Shown here: piece after piece, positions 35,797-43,267 of the stretch
Position numbering within the stretch: the first letter of the stretch is position 1
Layout: every line of letters begins with the position of its first letter
Source: Pseudomonas alkylphenolica
GTDB taxonomy: Bacteria > Pseudomonadota > Gammaproteobacteria > Pseudomonadales > Pseudomonadaceae
Direction: 5' to 3'
Length of the DNA: 64,000 bases
Assembly: GCF_004025535.1 (NCBI RefSeq)
Contig: NZ_QJRG01000033.1
Coordinates: 1-64,000, forward strand
The notes under the pieces: model-generated
What the model was told of the DNA's origin: nothing
The model's input: only the letters and a program-made list of their open reading frames with translations
The model's database searches: none
Made by a program: the position numbers and the translations under genes

Positions 35797-37064
35797 GGCC
35801 GTGGCTCAACGTAGTCGCGGCGCAGCTTGTCGCCGGCCGGGTTCATCGCCTCGCGCATGAAGCCTTCGCCGCCGCGCCGGTCGAGACGAAACAGGGTGTT
35901 GGTGACATACACATCATCGCGAACGCCAACCACCTCCAGCACTTCACTGACGCAGCGACGGCCATCGGCCAGGCGCGTCAGCTGGATCACCACATCGAGC
36001 GCGGCGCAGATCATCTGGCGCAGGGTCTTTTCCGCTACCAACCGCCCGGTCAGACCCACCAGGGTTTCCAGGCGCAACAAGGCATCCTGGGCAGTGTTGG
36101 CGTGCACGGTGCTCATCGATCCGTCGTGCCCGGTGTTCATCGCCGTCAGTACATCGAGGACTTCCACACCGCGAATTTCGCCGAGCAGGATGCGGTCAGG
36201 GCGCATCCGCAGAGCGTTGCGAATCAGCTCGCTGGACTTGATTTCACCATGCCCCTCGGCGTTCGGCGGCCGGGTTTCCAGGCGCACCACATGCGGGTGG
36301 TCCAGCTGCAGTTCAGCCACATCCTCGATGGTCACCAAACGCTCTTGCGCGCTGATCAACTGGCTGAGGATGTTGAGCAGGGTCGTCTTGCCGGTACCGG
36401 TACCACCGCTGACCAGAATATTGCAGCGACGCGCCACCGCCAGTTGCAGAAAGTCGAGTATGTTCTGATCGACCGTACGCGTGGCCAGCAGGTCGGCACT
36501 CTTGAGCATGTCCTTGCGAAACTTGCGGATCGACAGGCACGGCCCGTCCAGCGCAACCGGGGGAATGATTGCGTTGACCCGGCTGCCATCGGGCATGCGC
36601 GCATCGACCATGGGCGAAGACTCATCCAGGCGCCTGCCCAAGGGTGCAAGGATGCGCTGCATGACCCGCTCGACGTGGTGGGCGTCGATGAAGCGCAGGT
36701 CGGTTTGCTGCAATACACCGGCACGCTCGACGAACACCCGGTGCGGGCCGTTGACCAGAATCTCGGTGACGCTGGTGTCTCGCAACAGCACTTCCAGCGG
36801 GCCGTAACCGGTCAGCTCATCGACCAGCTCTTCAGCCAGCCGCTCCATTTCGTAGCGCGACAACGCCAGGTGCAGGCGGGCGATGTAGTCGCCCACCTGC
36901 TCCATGACGAACTGCGCCAGGGCCGGGCGGGCGCCTTCGAGCAGGTTGCGCCCGCTGTCTTCGATGGCATCGATGAGGTAACGGTGCAGGGCCCGCTTGA
37001 GTACATGAGGATCGTTGTCCTGATTGTGCCGAGGCCCGCCAAACAGTTCGTCGACGCTGCTCAT
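35793..37064 (-). CDS. tadA: TadA secretion ATPase
   Basis: A 423-aa hexameric VirB11/T2SSE-type ATPase. Walker A is GGTGTGKT (220-227), the Walker B region is RMRPDRILLGEIRG, and the His box is STVHANTAQD. It drives both assembly and retraction of Flp pili in the Tad system. Start ATG overlaps the tadZ stop (ATGA), and its stop overlaps the tadB start. Confidence 0.94.
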   Translation of the reverse strand: MSSVDELFGGPRHNQDNDPHVLKRALHRYLIDAIEDSGRNLLEGARPALAQFVMEQVGDYIARLHLALSRYEMERLAEELVDELTGYGPLEVLLRDTSVTEILVNGPHRVFVERAGVLQQTDLRFIDAHHVERVMQRILAPLGRRLDESSPMVDARMPDGSRVNAIIPPVALDGPCLSIRKFRKDMLKSADLLATRTVDQNILDFLQLAVARRCNILVSGGTGTGKTTLLNILSQLISAQERLVTIEDVAELQLDHPHVVRLETRPPNAEGHGEIKSSELIRNALRMRPDRILLGEIRGVEVLDVLTAMNTGHDGSMSTVHANTAQDALLRLETLVGLTGRLVAEKTLRQMICAALDVVIQLTRLADGRRCVSEVLEVVGVRDDVYVTNTLFRLDRRGGEGFMREAMNPAGDKLRRDYVEPRP

Positions 37065-38251
37065 TTGTGCCCCCAGAGCCGGTTGAGCCAGTTGCCACCG
37101 GAAGGTTTGTTGTGTTCCGAACGCCGGGCCAGCCGTTCACCCAAGGCTTTTAGCTGCTGCGTCAAATTTTCCCGCGGTGCGAGTTCGAACAGCGGCAGGC
37201 CCTGGTTCTTGCTGTTCAGGCGCACCTCCGGGCTGTACGGCAGCACCATCAGCAAGGGCAGTTCAAAGCGCTTGGCCAGGGCGTCGGAATCGGGCGCCAC
37301 ACCCTTGAGGTAACGGTCGACCAGCAGGCTCGCATGCTCGAGCTTCATGCCCTTTTCCCGCCACAGGGTCAGCACATCCAGGTTGCGCCGACAGTCGAGC
37401 ACGTTCTGGTCGGTGTACCAGATCAGCTTGTCGCAATGGCTGACGAAGGTACGTAGCGCTTCACAATCAGTCTGTCCCGTGAGGTTGACGACGATGTGCT
37501 GGAAATGCTGACGCAGGGCACTGAGCAGCATGTACAGCTCGGCGGCGCTGGTGCGTTCCAGCGGTTCGTCACCTTCGGCATAGGCCAACAGGCGCAAGCC
37601 CGACTGTTCACGGGTGAACGCGCTGTCGATCAGGGTGTTGTCCAGGCGACGAAGGTGACGCAGGGCATCGCCAAAATGAAAGGAAGCTTCGAGCCCCAGC
37701 AAGGCCAGGCTGTCGCCGCGCGGCAACCCCAGATCGAGCAGCAGGGTTTGCTGGCCGCTGACCTGTACTACTCGCGCCAGGTGCGTGGTCAGCAACGCGC
37801 CATCGGCTGCGCACTGGGTGCCGTAAAGCACGGTCAGACCGCCCAGGCTGGGGTTGCTGGCGACCTGTGGCAGGCGCTTGCTCAAGCGCCGCACCAGCCC
37901 CGCCACTTCACTGGAGCGTGAGCCGTAGGCGACAAAATCTCGCGCCCCTGCGCGCATGGCATTGAGCACCAGCTGGTTATCCATGCCGTCGCCCAGGGCA
38001 ACGATCGCCAGCATCGGTTTGGCTTCCAGTACCCCTTCGATCAGCGCGCACTGGTTGACCACCTGATCACGGTCCAGGCCAACGAAGATCAGGTTGGCAA
38101 AGGTCACGTCGATCAAGGCCAGCAGCTGGTCAAGGCTGCCGCTGCCGGCGCCGACCACCTGGCCCAGCGGCGCCAGCGCCCCTTGCAGCCATTGCAGGTC
38201 GGCCTCGTTGCGGGTGATGGCAAGAAAGGTCTGGCTCAGGCTTTCGCTCAT
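37061..38251 (-). CDS. tadZ: TadZ/CpaE-like localisation protein
   Basis: A 396-aa protein. The N-terminal third resembles a degenerate receiver; the rest is a MinD/ParA-type ATPase fold. The expected P-loop with lysine is replaced by LYGTQCAADGALLTTHLA, which lacks the nucleotide-binding Lys, so ATP hydrolysis is doubtful. TadZ places the Tad machine at its site in the envelope. It overlaps rcpA and tadA by 4 bp each. Confidence 0.86.
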   Translation of the reverse strand: MSESLSQTFLAITRNEADLQWLQGALAPLGQVVGAGSGSLDQLLALIDVTFANLIFVGLDRDQVVNQCALIEGVLEAKPMLAIVALGDGMDNQLVLNAMRAGARDFVAYGSRSSEVAGLVRRLSKRLPQVASNPSLGGLTVLYGTQCAADGALLTTHLARVVQVSGQQTLLLDLGLPRGDSLALLGLEASFHFGDALRHLRRLDNTLIDSAFTREQSGLRLLAYAEGDEPLERTSAAELYMLLSALRQHFQHIVVNLTGQTDCEALRTFVSHCDKLIWYTDQNVLDCRRNLDVLTLWREKGMKLEHASLLVDRYLKGVAPDSDALAKRFELPLLMVLPYSPEVRLNSKNQGLPLFELAPRENLTQQLKALGERLARRSEHNKPSGGNWLNRLWGHK

Positions 38252-39495
38252 TGGGATAACCCGCTGCGACTCTCGAAGTCGCCGTTTTCCAGAAAGAACA
38301 GCCGGCCCCAGCTCGGGTCGTAGTTGCGCAACTTTTCGCCCGGCAAGGATGGCAACTGTGCGTTGGCGGCGATGGGCTGGACCAGGTGCGGGGTAACAAT
38401 CATCAGCAGTTCGGTTTCATCGCGCTTGAGTTGCGACTGGCGGAAGAACGCCCCGAGGATCGGGATGTTGCCCAGCCCCGGAAACTTGTCCACCGCCGAG
38501 CGCGTGCTGCTGCTGATCAAGCCACTGATGACAAAGCTTTCGCCATCGGCCAGGGAGATGCTGGTGTCGGTGCGCCGCACCGTCAGCCCTGGTACCAGGG
38601 TCCCGGCGATGTTCACGGCGTTGGTGTAGTCCAGTTCACTGACTTCCGGGGCAACCTTGAGCGTGATGCGGTCGCGGCTGACCACCGTCGGCGACAGGGC
38701 CAGGCGGATGCCGAACTCCTTGTACTCGATCGAGACGTTGTCGCTGCCGCTGCTGGGCACCGGAATCGGGATCTCGCCGCCGGCCAGAAAGCTCGCGGAC
38801 AGGCCACTGAGCACTACCAGGCTCGGACGCGCCAGGGTGTAGGCAAAGCCACTGTTCTCCAGGGCATTGATCGCCGCCAGGAAGCGGCTGCTGCCACCCC
38901 CCCAGACAATGTTGAACACGTCATTGTCGAGCGGAATCCCGCGCACCACATCCGGCACGCTGCCCGGGCTGACCGTGGTAATCGGCGTAGCCCCCGGCGA
39001 ACCGATCAGGGTGTTGTTCGAGCCTTTGAAAAACAGCCGCGCACCGGCTTCCTTGTACTTGGTCCGGTTGACTTCGACAAAACGGATATCGGCCTGCACC
39101 TGACTGGGTAATGTCGGGTCCTGCGAGGGCGAAACCGCCGCCTCGGCCATCGCCGCCGTCGCCGCACCCTTGATGAACAGCATGGTCTGCAGTGGCGCCT
39201 TGGCACAGGCGGTCCAGACCATCAGGCTGGTCGCACCGGGGCTCAACGCCGTGAGCAGGACGGCATCTTCACCACTGGCCTGCACATCGGCTATTTTCGA
39301 GTCACCGACCGCTACCCGGGTGATGGCAACCGACGCCCGCACCTCCTGCTGCAAACCTTGGTCCATCTCGATCACCGCCGGCAACTGGGACAGTGCTGAG
39401 CAGCCGCCGCTGGCCTGGGCCAGGGGCGCGAGCGGTGCGGTCCAGAATACAGCCCACAGCAAATGTTTGACGACGCGCAGGGAACGACTGCTCAT
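38248..39495 (-). CDS. rcpA: RcpA/CpaC secretin
   Basis: A 415-aa secretin with a cleaved signal peptide (WAVFWTAPLAPLAQAS). The N-terminal pilus-formation domain is followed by a BON-like region and the secretin core with VVLSGLSASFLAGGEIPIP and FVISGLI. It forms the outer-membrane channel for the Flp pilus. Start ATG 39495, stop overlapping tadZ. Confidence 0.92.
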   Translation of the reverse strand: MSSRSLRVVKHLLWAVFWTAPLAPLAQASGGCSALSQLPAVIEMDQGLQQEVRASVAITRVAVGDSKIADVQASGEDAVLLTALSPGATSLMVWTACAKAPLQTMLFIKGAATAAMAEAAVSPSQDPTLPSQVQADIRFVEVNRTKYKEAGARLFFKGSNNTLIGSPGATPITTVSPGSVPDVVRGIPLDNDVFNIVWGGGSSRFLAAINALENSGFAYTLARPSLVVLSGLSASFLAGGEIPIPVPSSGSDNVSIEYKEFGIRLALSPTVVSRDRITLKVAPEVSELDYTNAVNIAGTLVPGLTVRRTDTSISLADGESFVISGLISSSTRSAVDKFPGLGNIPILGAFFRQSQLKRDETELLMIVTPHLVQPIAANAQLPSLPGEKLRNYDPSWGRLFFLENGDFESRSGLSQ

Positions 39496-39515
39496 TGAAG
39501 GGCATCCTAGCTGGA

Positions 39516-40445
39516 TCAGGGAGTGGGCTGGCCGGATTGATTACCGCGGATGATTTCCATGCCTTGGCGTGGTGCTGCCGAGGCCACGGTGTGGGCAACC
39601 GGCGTCTGCGCCAGCTGGCTGAAGCGATAGAGTTCGCGGTTGGCGTTATCTGCCACCTGCGTGCGGTTCTGTGGGTCGGACCAGTACCGTGCCAGCAGCT
39701 TTTCTTCGGCACTGCGCACTGCCAGGCGCAAACTGCCCGCCTGGGCAGCCAGCAACAGGCGATTCACCAGGACCGCCGGCACCGCCAGAACCACCGTGCG
39801 GGCGGGTGTGCGCTGCTGTTCCAGGCGCGCCTTTTCATCCAGCGCCAGCTCCACCGGCTGGCCATCGCTGCCAAGCCCCAGTTGCCTGCCGACACTGAGC
39901 AGGCGCAGCGCCGGCAAAACCACCTGGGCTGATGCTTGCGGGTTGTTGTTTTCCTCACGCAGGTAGAGCAACACGTCGACGTAGTCGCCCGGGGTCAACT
40001 GCCCGGCAACGCCCACCACCTCGTCAACGGCCAATGCCAGGGCGCGTTCGTCGGGGCGGATCATGCGCGCCAGCGGGCCGCCGGACTCGAAACTGCTCTC
40101 TTGCAGCCAGGTGCCAGCAGGCAGCGCCCGCCAGCTACTGCGGCCGAGCACTTGCTCCTGGGTCTGGAAGCTACCGGTGGGGGCGACCTGCAGGCGCTCT
40201 ACCAGCAGGTCTTCCGCCGTGAGCGGGGTAAACGGCGCCACATCGCGGCGCAGCACCACCACCGGCTGACGTGCTTGATCCAGCGCCTTGTCAACGACAG
40301 GAGCTGCGACAGGCGTGGCGGCAGGGGGAACAGGAGCGGCAACAGGCTCGGCGACCGGAGCGCTCAACTTCAGGCCCCAGTAGCCCGCCACCAAGGCACC
40401 GAACAAAAAGAGGCCCGCAAGGATGATGGTAAAACGACTGCTCAT
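39516..40445 (-). CDS. rcpC: RcpC/CpaB pilus assembly protein
   Basis: A 309-aa CpaB-type protein: an N-terminal membrane anchor (FTIILAGLFLFGALVAGYWG), a Pro/Ala/Val linker, then a SAF domain (VVVLRRDVAPFTPLTAEDLL) and the CpaB core. It is thought to link the inner-membrane complex to the secretin or help its stability. First gene of the main tad operon, divergent from flp with a 322-bp shared region. Confidence 0.9.
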   Translation of the reverse strand: MSSRFTIILAGLFLFGALVAGYWGLKLSAPVAEPVAAPVPPAATPVAAPVVDKALDQARQPVVVLRRDVAPFTPLTAEDLLVERLQVAPTGSFQTQEQVLGRSSWRALPAGTWLQESSFESGGPLARMIRPDERALALAVDEVVGVAGQLTPGDYVDVLLYLREENNNPQASAQVVLPALRLLSVGRQLGLGSDGQPVELALDEKARLEQQRTPARTVVLAVPAVLVNRLLLAAQAGSLRLAVRSAEEKLLARYWSDPQNRTQVADNANRELYRFSQLAQTPVAHTVASAAPRQGMEIIRGNQSGQPTP

Positions 40446-40767
40446 GCCGGCGCTCCCTTCTAACTACTTTGTACGTCCATTGCACACGACGTGAACCGGC
40501 ACACACCGACGACACAGGAAGTAACTATTTCGCTATTTGAAGGTAGCGCAACTGAGCCAAAGTGCCATTACCCGTCAGAAAATTTTCCATCCCAAAGTCG
40601 ACACCCCCCTAAAACAACAGCTTATTGGCGTCAGTCTTTCACTATAACTTTCGTATTAATGCCTTCTTACATTTGCTGGAATATCAGCCGTTGACGATGC
40701 TGTGGTGGCAAAGGGGAATCACCGAATAAGCCCCGCCATCTGCGCCTCGTGCGCCAGGAGAAGTGCC
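40446..40767. promoter_or_regulatory. divergent promoter region of rcpC operon and flp
   Basis: A 322-bp non-coding region, much more A/T-rich than its neighbours, between two divergent transcription units that PprB would be expected to activate. I cannot identify a convincing sigma-70 or sigma-54 promoter by eye. It should contain two sets of PprB sites if control is as in P. aeruginosa. The ribosome-binding site of flp is AGGAG (40756-40760). Confidence 0.6.
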
Positions 40768-40989
40768 ATGCGTCTTTCCAAAGTACTCAAGAGCTGCAAA
40801 GAATTCTTCTACCGCAAGGATGGCGCGTCCGGCATTGAGTACGCGATTGCGGCAGCGATGGTGGCGGCGGTGCTGACGACGTTCATGTCGCCTATTTCCG
40901 ACGGATTGAAGACCGTGTTTACCACTGTGCAAACGTCGTTGACCAGTACGGCAAATGCGGGCAAACCTGCAGGAGGGGGAACCAATTAA
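40768..40989 (+). CDS. flp: Flp major pilin
   Basis: A 73-aa prepilin. An N-terminal leader ends at Gly19, giving the mature start ASGIEYAIAAAMVA with the conserved Glu5-Tyr6 of Flp pilins, followed by one hydrophobic helix and a short Thr/Ser/Gly tail. FppA would cut between Gly19 and Ala20. The start is ATG 40768 with AGGAG; the upstream frame would add residues before the leader. Major subunit of the Flp pilus used in attachment and biofilm. Confidence 0.93.
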   Translation: MRLSKVLKSCKEFFYRKDGASGIEYAIAAAMVAAVLTTFMSPISDGLKTVFTTVQTSLTSTANAGKPAGGGTN

Positions 40990-41059
40990 CATCACTTGAG
41001 TAGGCGCATATCGCACTATCGAACTGCCATTGTGATCATTTTTTAAACGGAAACTCTCC

Positions 41060-41467
41060 ATGCTGACCTCTTCCCAGCGACAACAGATTCTCCTGGTGGA
41101 TGATGAAGAGGACGCCTTGCTGGAACTTGCCGAGCTGCTTGAGGGCGAAGGTTTTTGCTGTTACACCGCCACGTCGGTGAAACTTGCCCTGCAACAGCTC
41201 ACCCGCCACCCGGACGTGGCGCTGGTGATCACCGACCTGCGCATGCCGGAGGAAAGCGGCATTTCACTGATCAGGCGCCTGCGCGAGCACACTGCCCGCC
41301 AGCACTTGCCAGTGATTGTCACCTCCGGGCATGCCGACATGGACGACATCAGTGACTTGCTGCGCCTGCAAGTGCTGGACCTGTTCCGCAAGCCGATCTA
41401 TCACACCCGCCTGCTGGAAACCCTGGACAACCTCTTTCCCTTACCTCGCCTGCACCTTGTGAATTGA
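41060..41467 (+). CDS. receiver-only response regulator
   Basis: A 135-aa protein that is a receiver domain and nothing else: Asp14/15, phosphoacceptor Asp59 (TDLRMPEESG), Thr88 and Lys111 are all present. A short C-terminal tail has no output domain. It lies 70 bp after flp on the same strand and shows notable similarity to the PprB receiver (a CC pair at the same place and DLxMP). It might act as a phosphate sink, an allosteric binder or a PprA target. Function unknown. Confidence 0.82.
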   Translation: MLTSSQRQQILLVDDEEDALLELAELLEGEGFCCYTATSVKLALQQLTRHPDVALVITDLRMPEESGISLIRRLREHTARQHLPVIVTSGHADMDDISDLLRLQVLDLFRKPIYHTRLLETLDNLFPLPRLHLVN

Positions 41468-41476
41468 GTGCAGAAG

Positions 41477-43144
41477 CTACAACTGGTACCTGAAGCTCAA
41501 GGTATAACGCGGCCGCCGATCGAAGCTGTCCAGGGCAATGTCCGACATCGGTTTGGCCGCTTCCAGTGAAAGACTGTAATTGCGCGCATCCCCCATACGC
41601 ACCCCAAGCGCAACGGACGACAGGCGTGAATCGCGTACGTCGAGCTGGTTGAACCAGCTACGCGCTGCATCCACTACGCCATAGGGCTGTACGAGTCTCA
41701 ACAGGTCACCCGTGCCCTGGATGCTGTAGTTGAGCTCATAGGCCGCGCCCCAGCCTTTATCGCCCGAGGCCTGGTCACCGGGGTAACCACGGCCGAAACT
41801 CTGCCCGCCGAACACAGCGCGCTCACTGTCGGGCAAGCTGTCATTGCTCCAGTACAACGCCGCCGAGGCGACGCCTTGCCAATGGTCGAAAAAACCATCG
41901 CTCTGCACCCCGGCAACGCGCACACGCAAAAAATCCAGATCGATTTCACTGTCGGTATTCGCCCCCAGGTAATCCAGGCCCTGATAGGCGCCGACACTGA
42001 GAATTCGTAGCTGCCGGGCAGTGGTGGTACGCCAGTCACCCTCGAACCCCAGGGCGCGCAGGTCGGTGCGACTGTTGTACCTGAGCGGCACATCAACACC
42101 TTCATAGTCGGTGTCATCGTTGACGGTGTAAAAGCGTCCGGCAACGCTGAGCCACTCGTGGGAAGACGCCGTCAGTGTCTGGCTCAGGCCAATCGAGTAG
42201 CGGTCAAGATCGCGGTGCTGCCTGAGGTCGATGCCAGTGTTCAGCCGCACCCACGCATTGGGGTCACTGCGCAGCTGCGTAGCAGACAGGTTCAACTGAC
42301 TGCCTTCGCTGTCCAGGTACTGCGAATAGTCCAGGCGGTAGTAGTGTTCGTGTGCATTGCCCGGAGGGAACAGGGCGCTGAAGCTGACCTGCTCGGCCAA
42401 CGAGGTCTGGGCGTTGCTGCTGACGCCCAACAATGCCTGCAGGCTCTCGCGGTTGCTGTCGCCAAGGTCCAGTGTTGCGGTAAACGGTTGGCGTGAGGCG
42501 TGAACGTTCAAGGTCGTTGCCCCATCGCTTGTGCCCGCCGAAGTGACCTCGGCCGCCAGGCTCACACCCGGCACCCGGCTCATCAGCGATGTGTAGCGCT
42601 CAAGGGTCTTGCGCATGATCGGGCGCTCCGCCTTGAGCTTGCTCGCCAACTGCTTGAGGTAGGTCGCTGCGGGGCCGATGTCACCGTGCAGTTCAACATC
42701 ACGGATGTAGCCCTCGACCAGCACTACCTGGACCCGGCCATCTGCAAAATCCTGCGGCGGCAGGTAGGCATAGGACAGCACATAGTCGTCCTGCTGGTAG
42801 CGCTGGGTCAGGCGTTCGGTAGCTTCGGTCAGTTCCGCCAGGGTGACGTCGCGGTTGATCAGCCGCTGGTAGTTGTCGCGCAGATCGCTCAGGGCATACA
42901 GACTACCGCCTTCAAAGCGCACCTTGCGGACCTTTATCCGGGTGTTTGCCGGCAGCGCCTGCGGCTGGACTGCTGGCAGTGGCAAGCGCAATACGGGCAG
43001 GTGTGGACGGTAGGCATCGATCGGCAGGTTAGGCGCAGGCAGGCTGCGTTCTACTTCATTGCTGTTGAGGTAGCTCGGCAAGGGCTCGGCGCATGGCACA
43101 GAAGCCCAGGACAGCCCCAGAATGGCAACGGCCAACGATCGCAT
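41477..43144 (-). CDS. orphan two-partner-secretion transporter (TpsB/ShlB type)
   Basis: A 555-aa ShlB/FhaC/HecB-family outer-membrane transporter. A signal peptide (MRSLAVAILGLSWASVPCAE) is followed by a POTRA domain (IKVRKVRFEGGSLYALSD) and a second ShlB-type POTRA, then a 16-strand barrel with the FGRGYPG motif in the conserved L6 position. The normal partner is a large TpsA exoprotein next door, but none is here. Start ATG 43144 with GGAG. It converges with the receiver gene 9 bp away. Confidence 0.87.
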   Translation of the reverse strand: MRSLAVAILGLSWASVPCAEPLPSYLNSNEVERSLPAPNLPIDAYRPHLPVLRLPLPAVQPQALPANTRIKVRKVRFEGGSLYALSDLRDNYQRLINRDVTLAELTEATERLTQRYQQDDYVLSYAYLPPQDFADGRVQVVLVEGYIRDVELHGDIGPAATYLKQLASKLKAERPIMRKTLERYTSLMSRVPGVSLAAEVTSAGTSDGATTLNVHASRQPFTATLDLGDSNRESLQALLGVSSNAQTSLAEQVSFSALFPPGNAHEHYYRLDYSQYLDSEGSQLNLSATQLRSDPNAWVRLNTGIDLRQHRDLDRYSIGLSQTLTASSHEWLSVAGRFYTVNDDTDYEGVDVPLRYNSRTDLRALGFEGDWRTTTARQLRILSVGAYQGLDYLGANTDSEIDLDFLRVRVAGVQSDGFFDHWQGVASAALYWSNDSLPDSERAVFGGQSFGRGYPGDQASGDKGWGAAYELNYSIQGTGDLLRLVQPYGVVDAARSWFNQLDVRDSRLSSVALGVRMGDARNYSLSLEAAKPMSDIALDSFDRRPRYTLSFRYQL

Positions 43145-43267
43145 AGGACGCTCCGTGATCCTCAACGGTAAGCGGGGGCCAAGACTGCTCTGTGGTCAGA
43201 CTCAAGCGTAGGTGGTAGCCGTCCCCCCGTCTAATGCGTCCTGCCGGCGAACGGATAGCGCGGCACG

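Noticed and set aside
41477..43144. Reading the TpsB as a BamA/TamA protein
   Set aside because: Length, ShlB-type POTRA and the FGRGY motif fit the two-partner-secretion branch, and BamA has five POTRA domains and about 800 residues.
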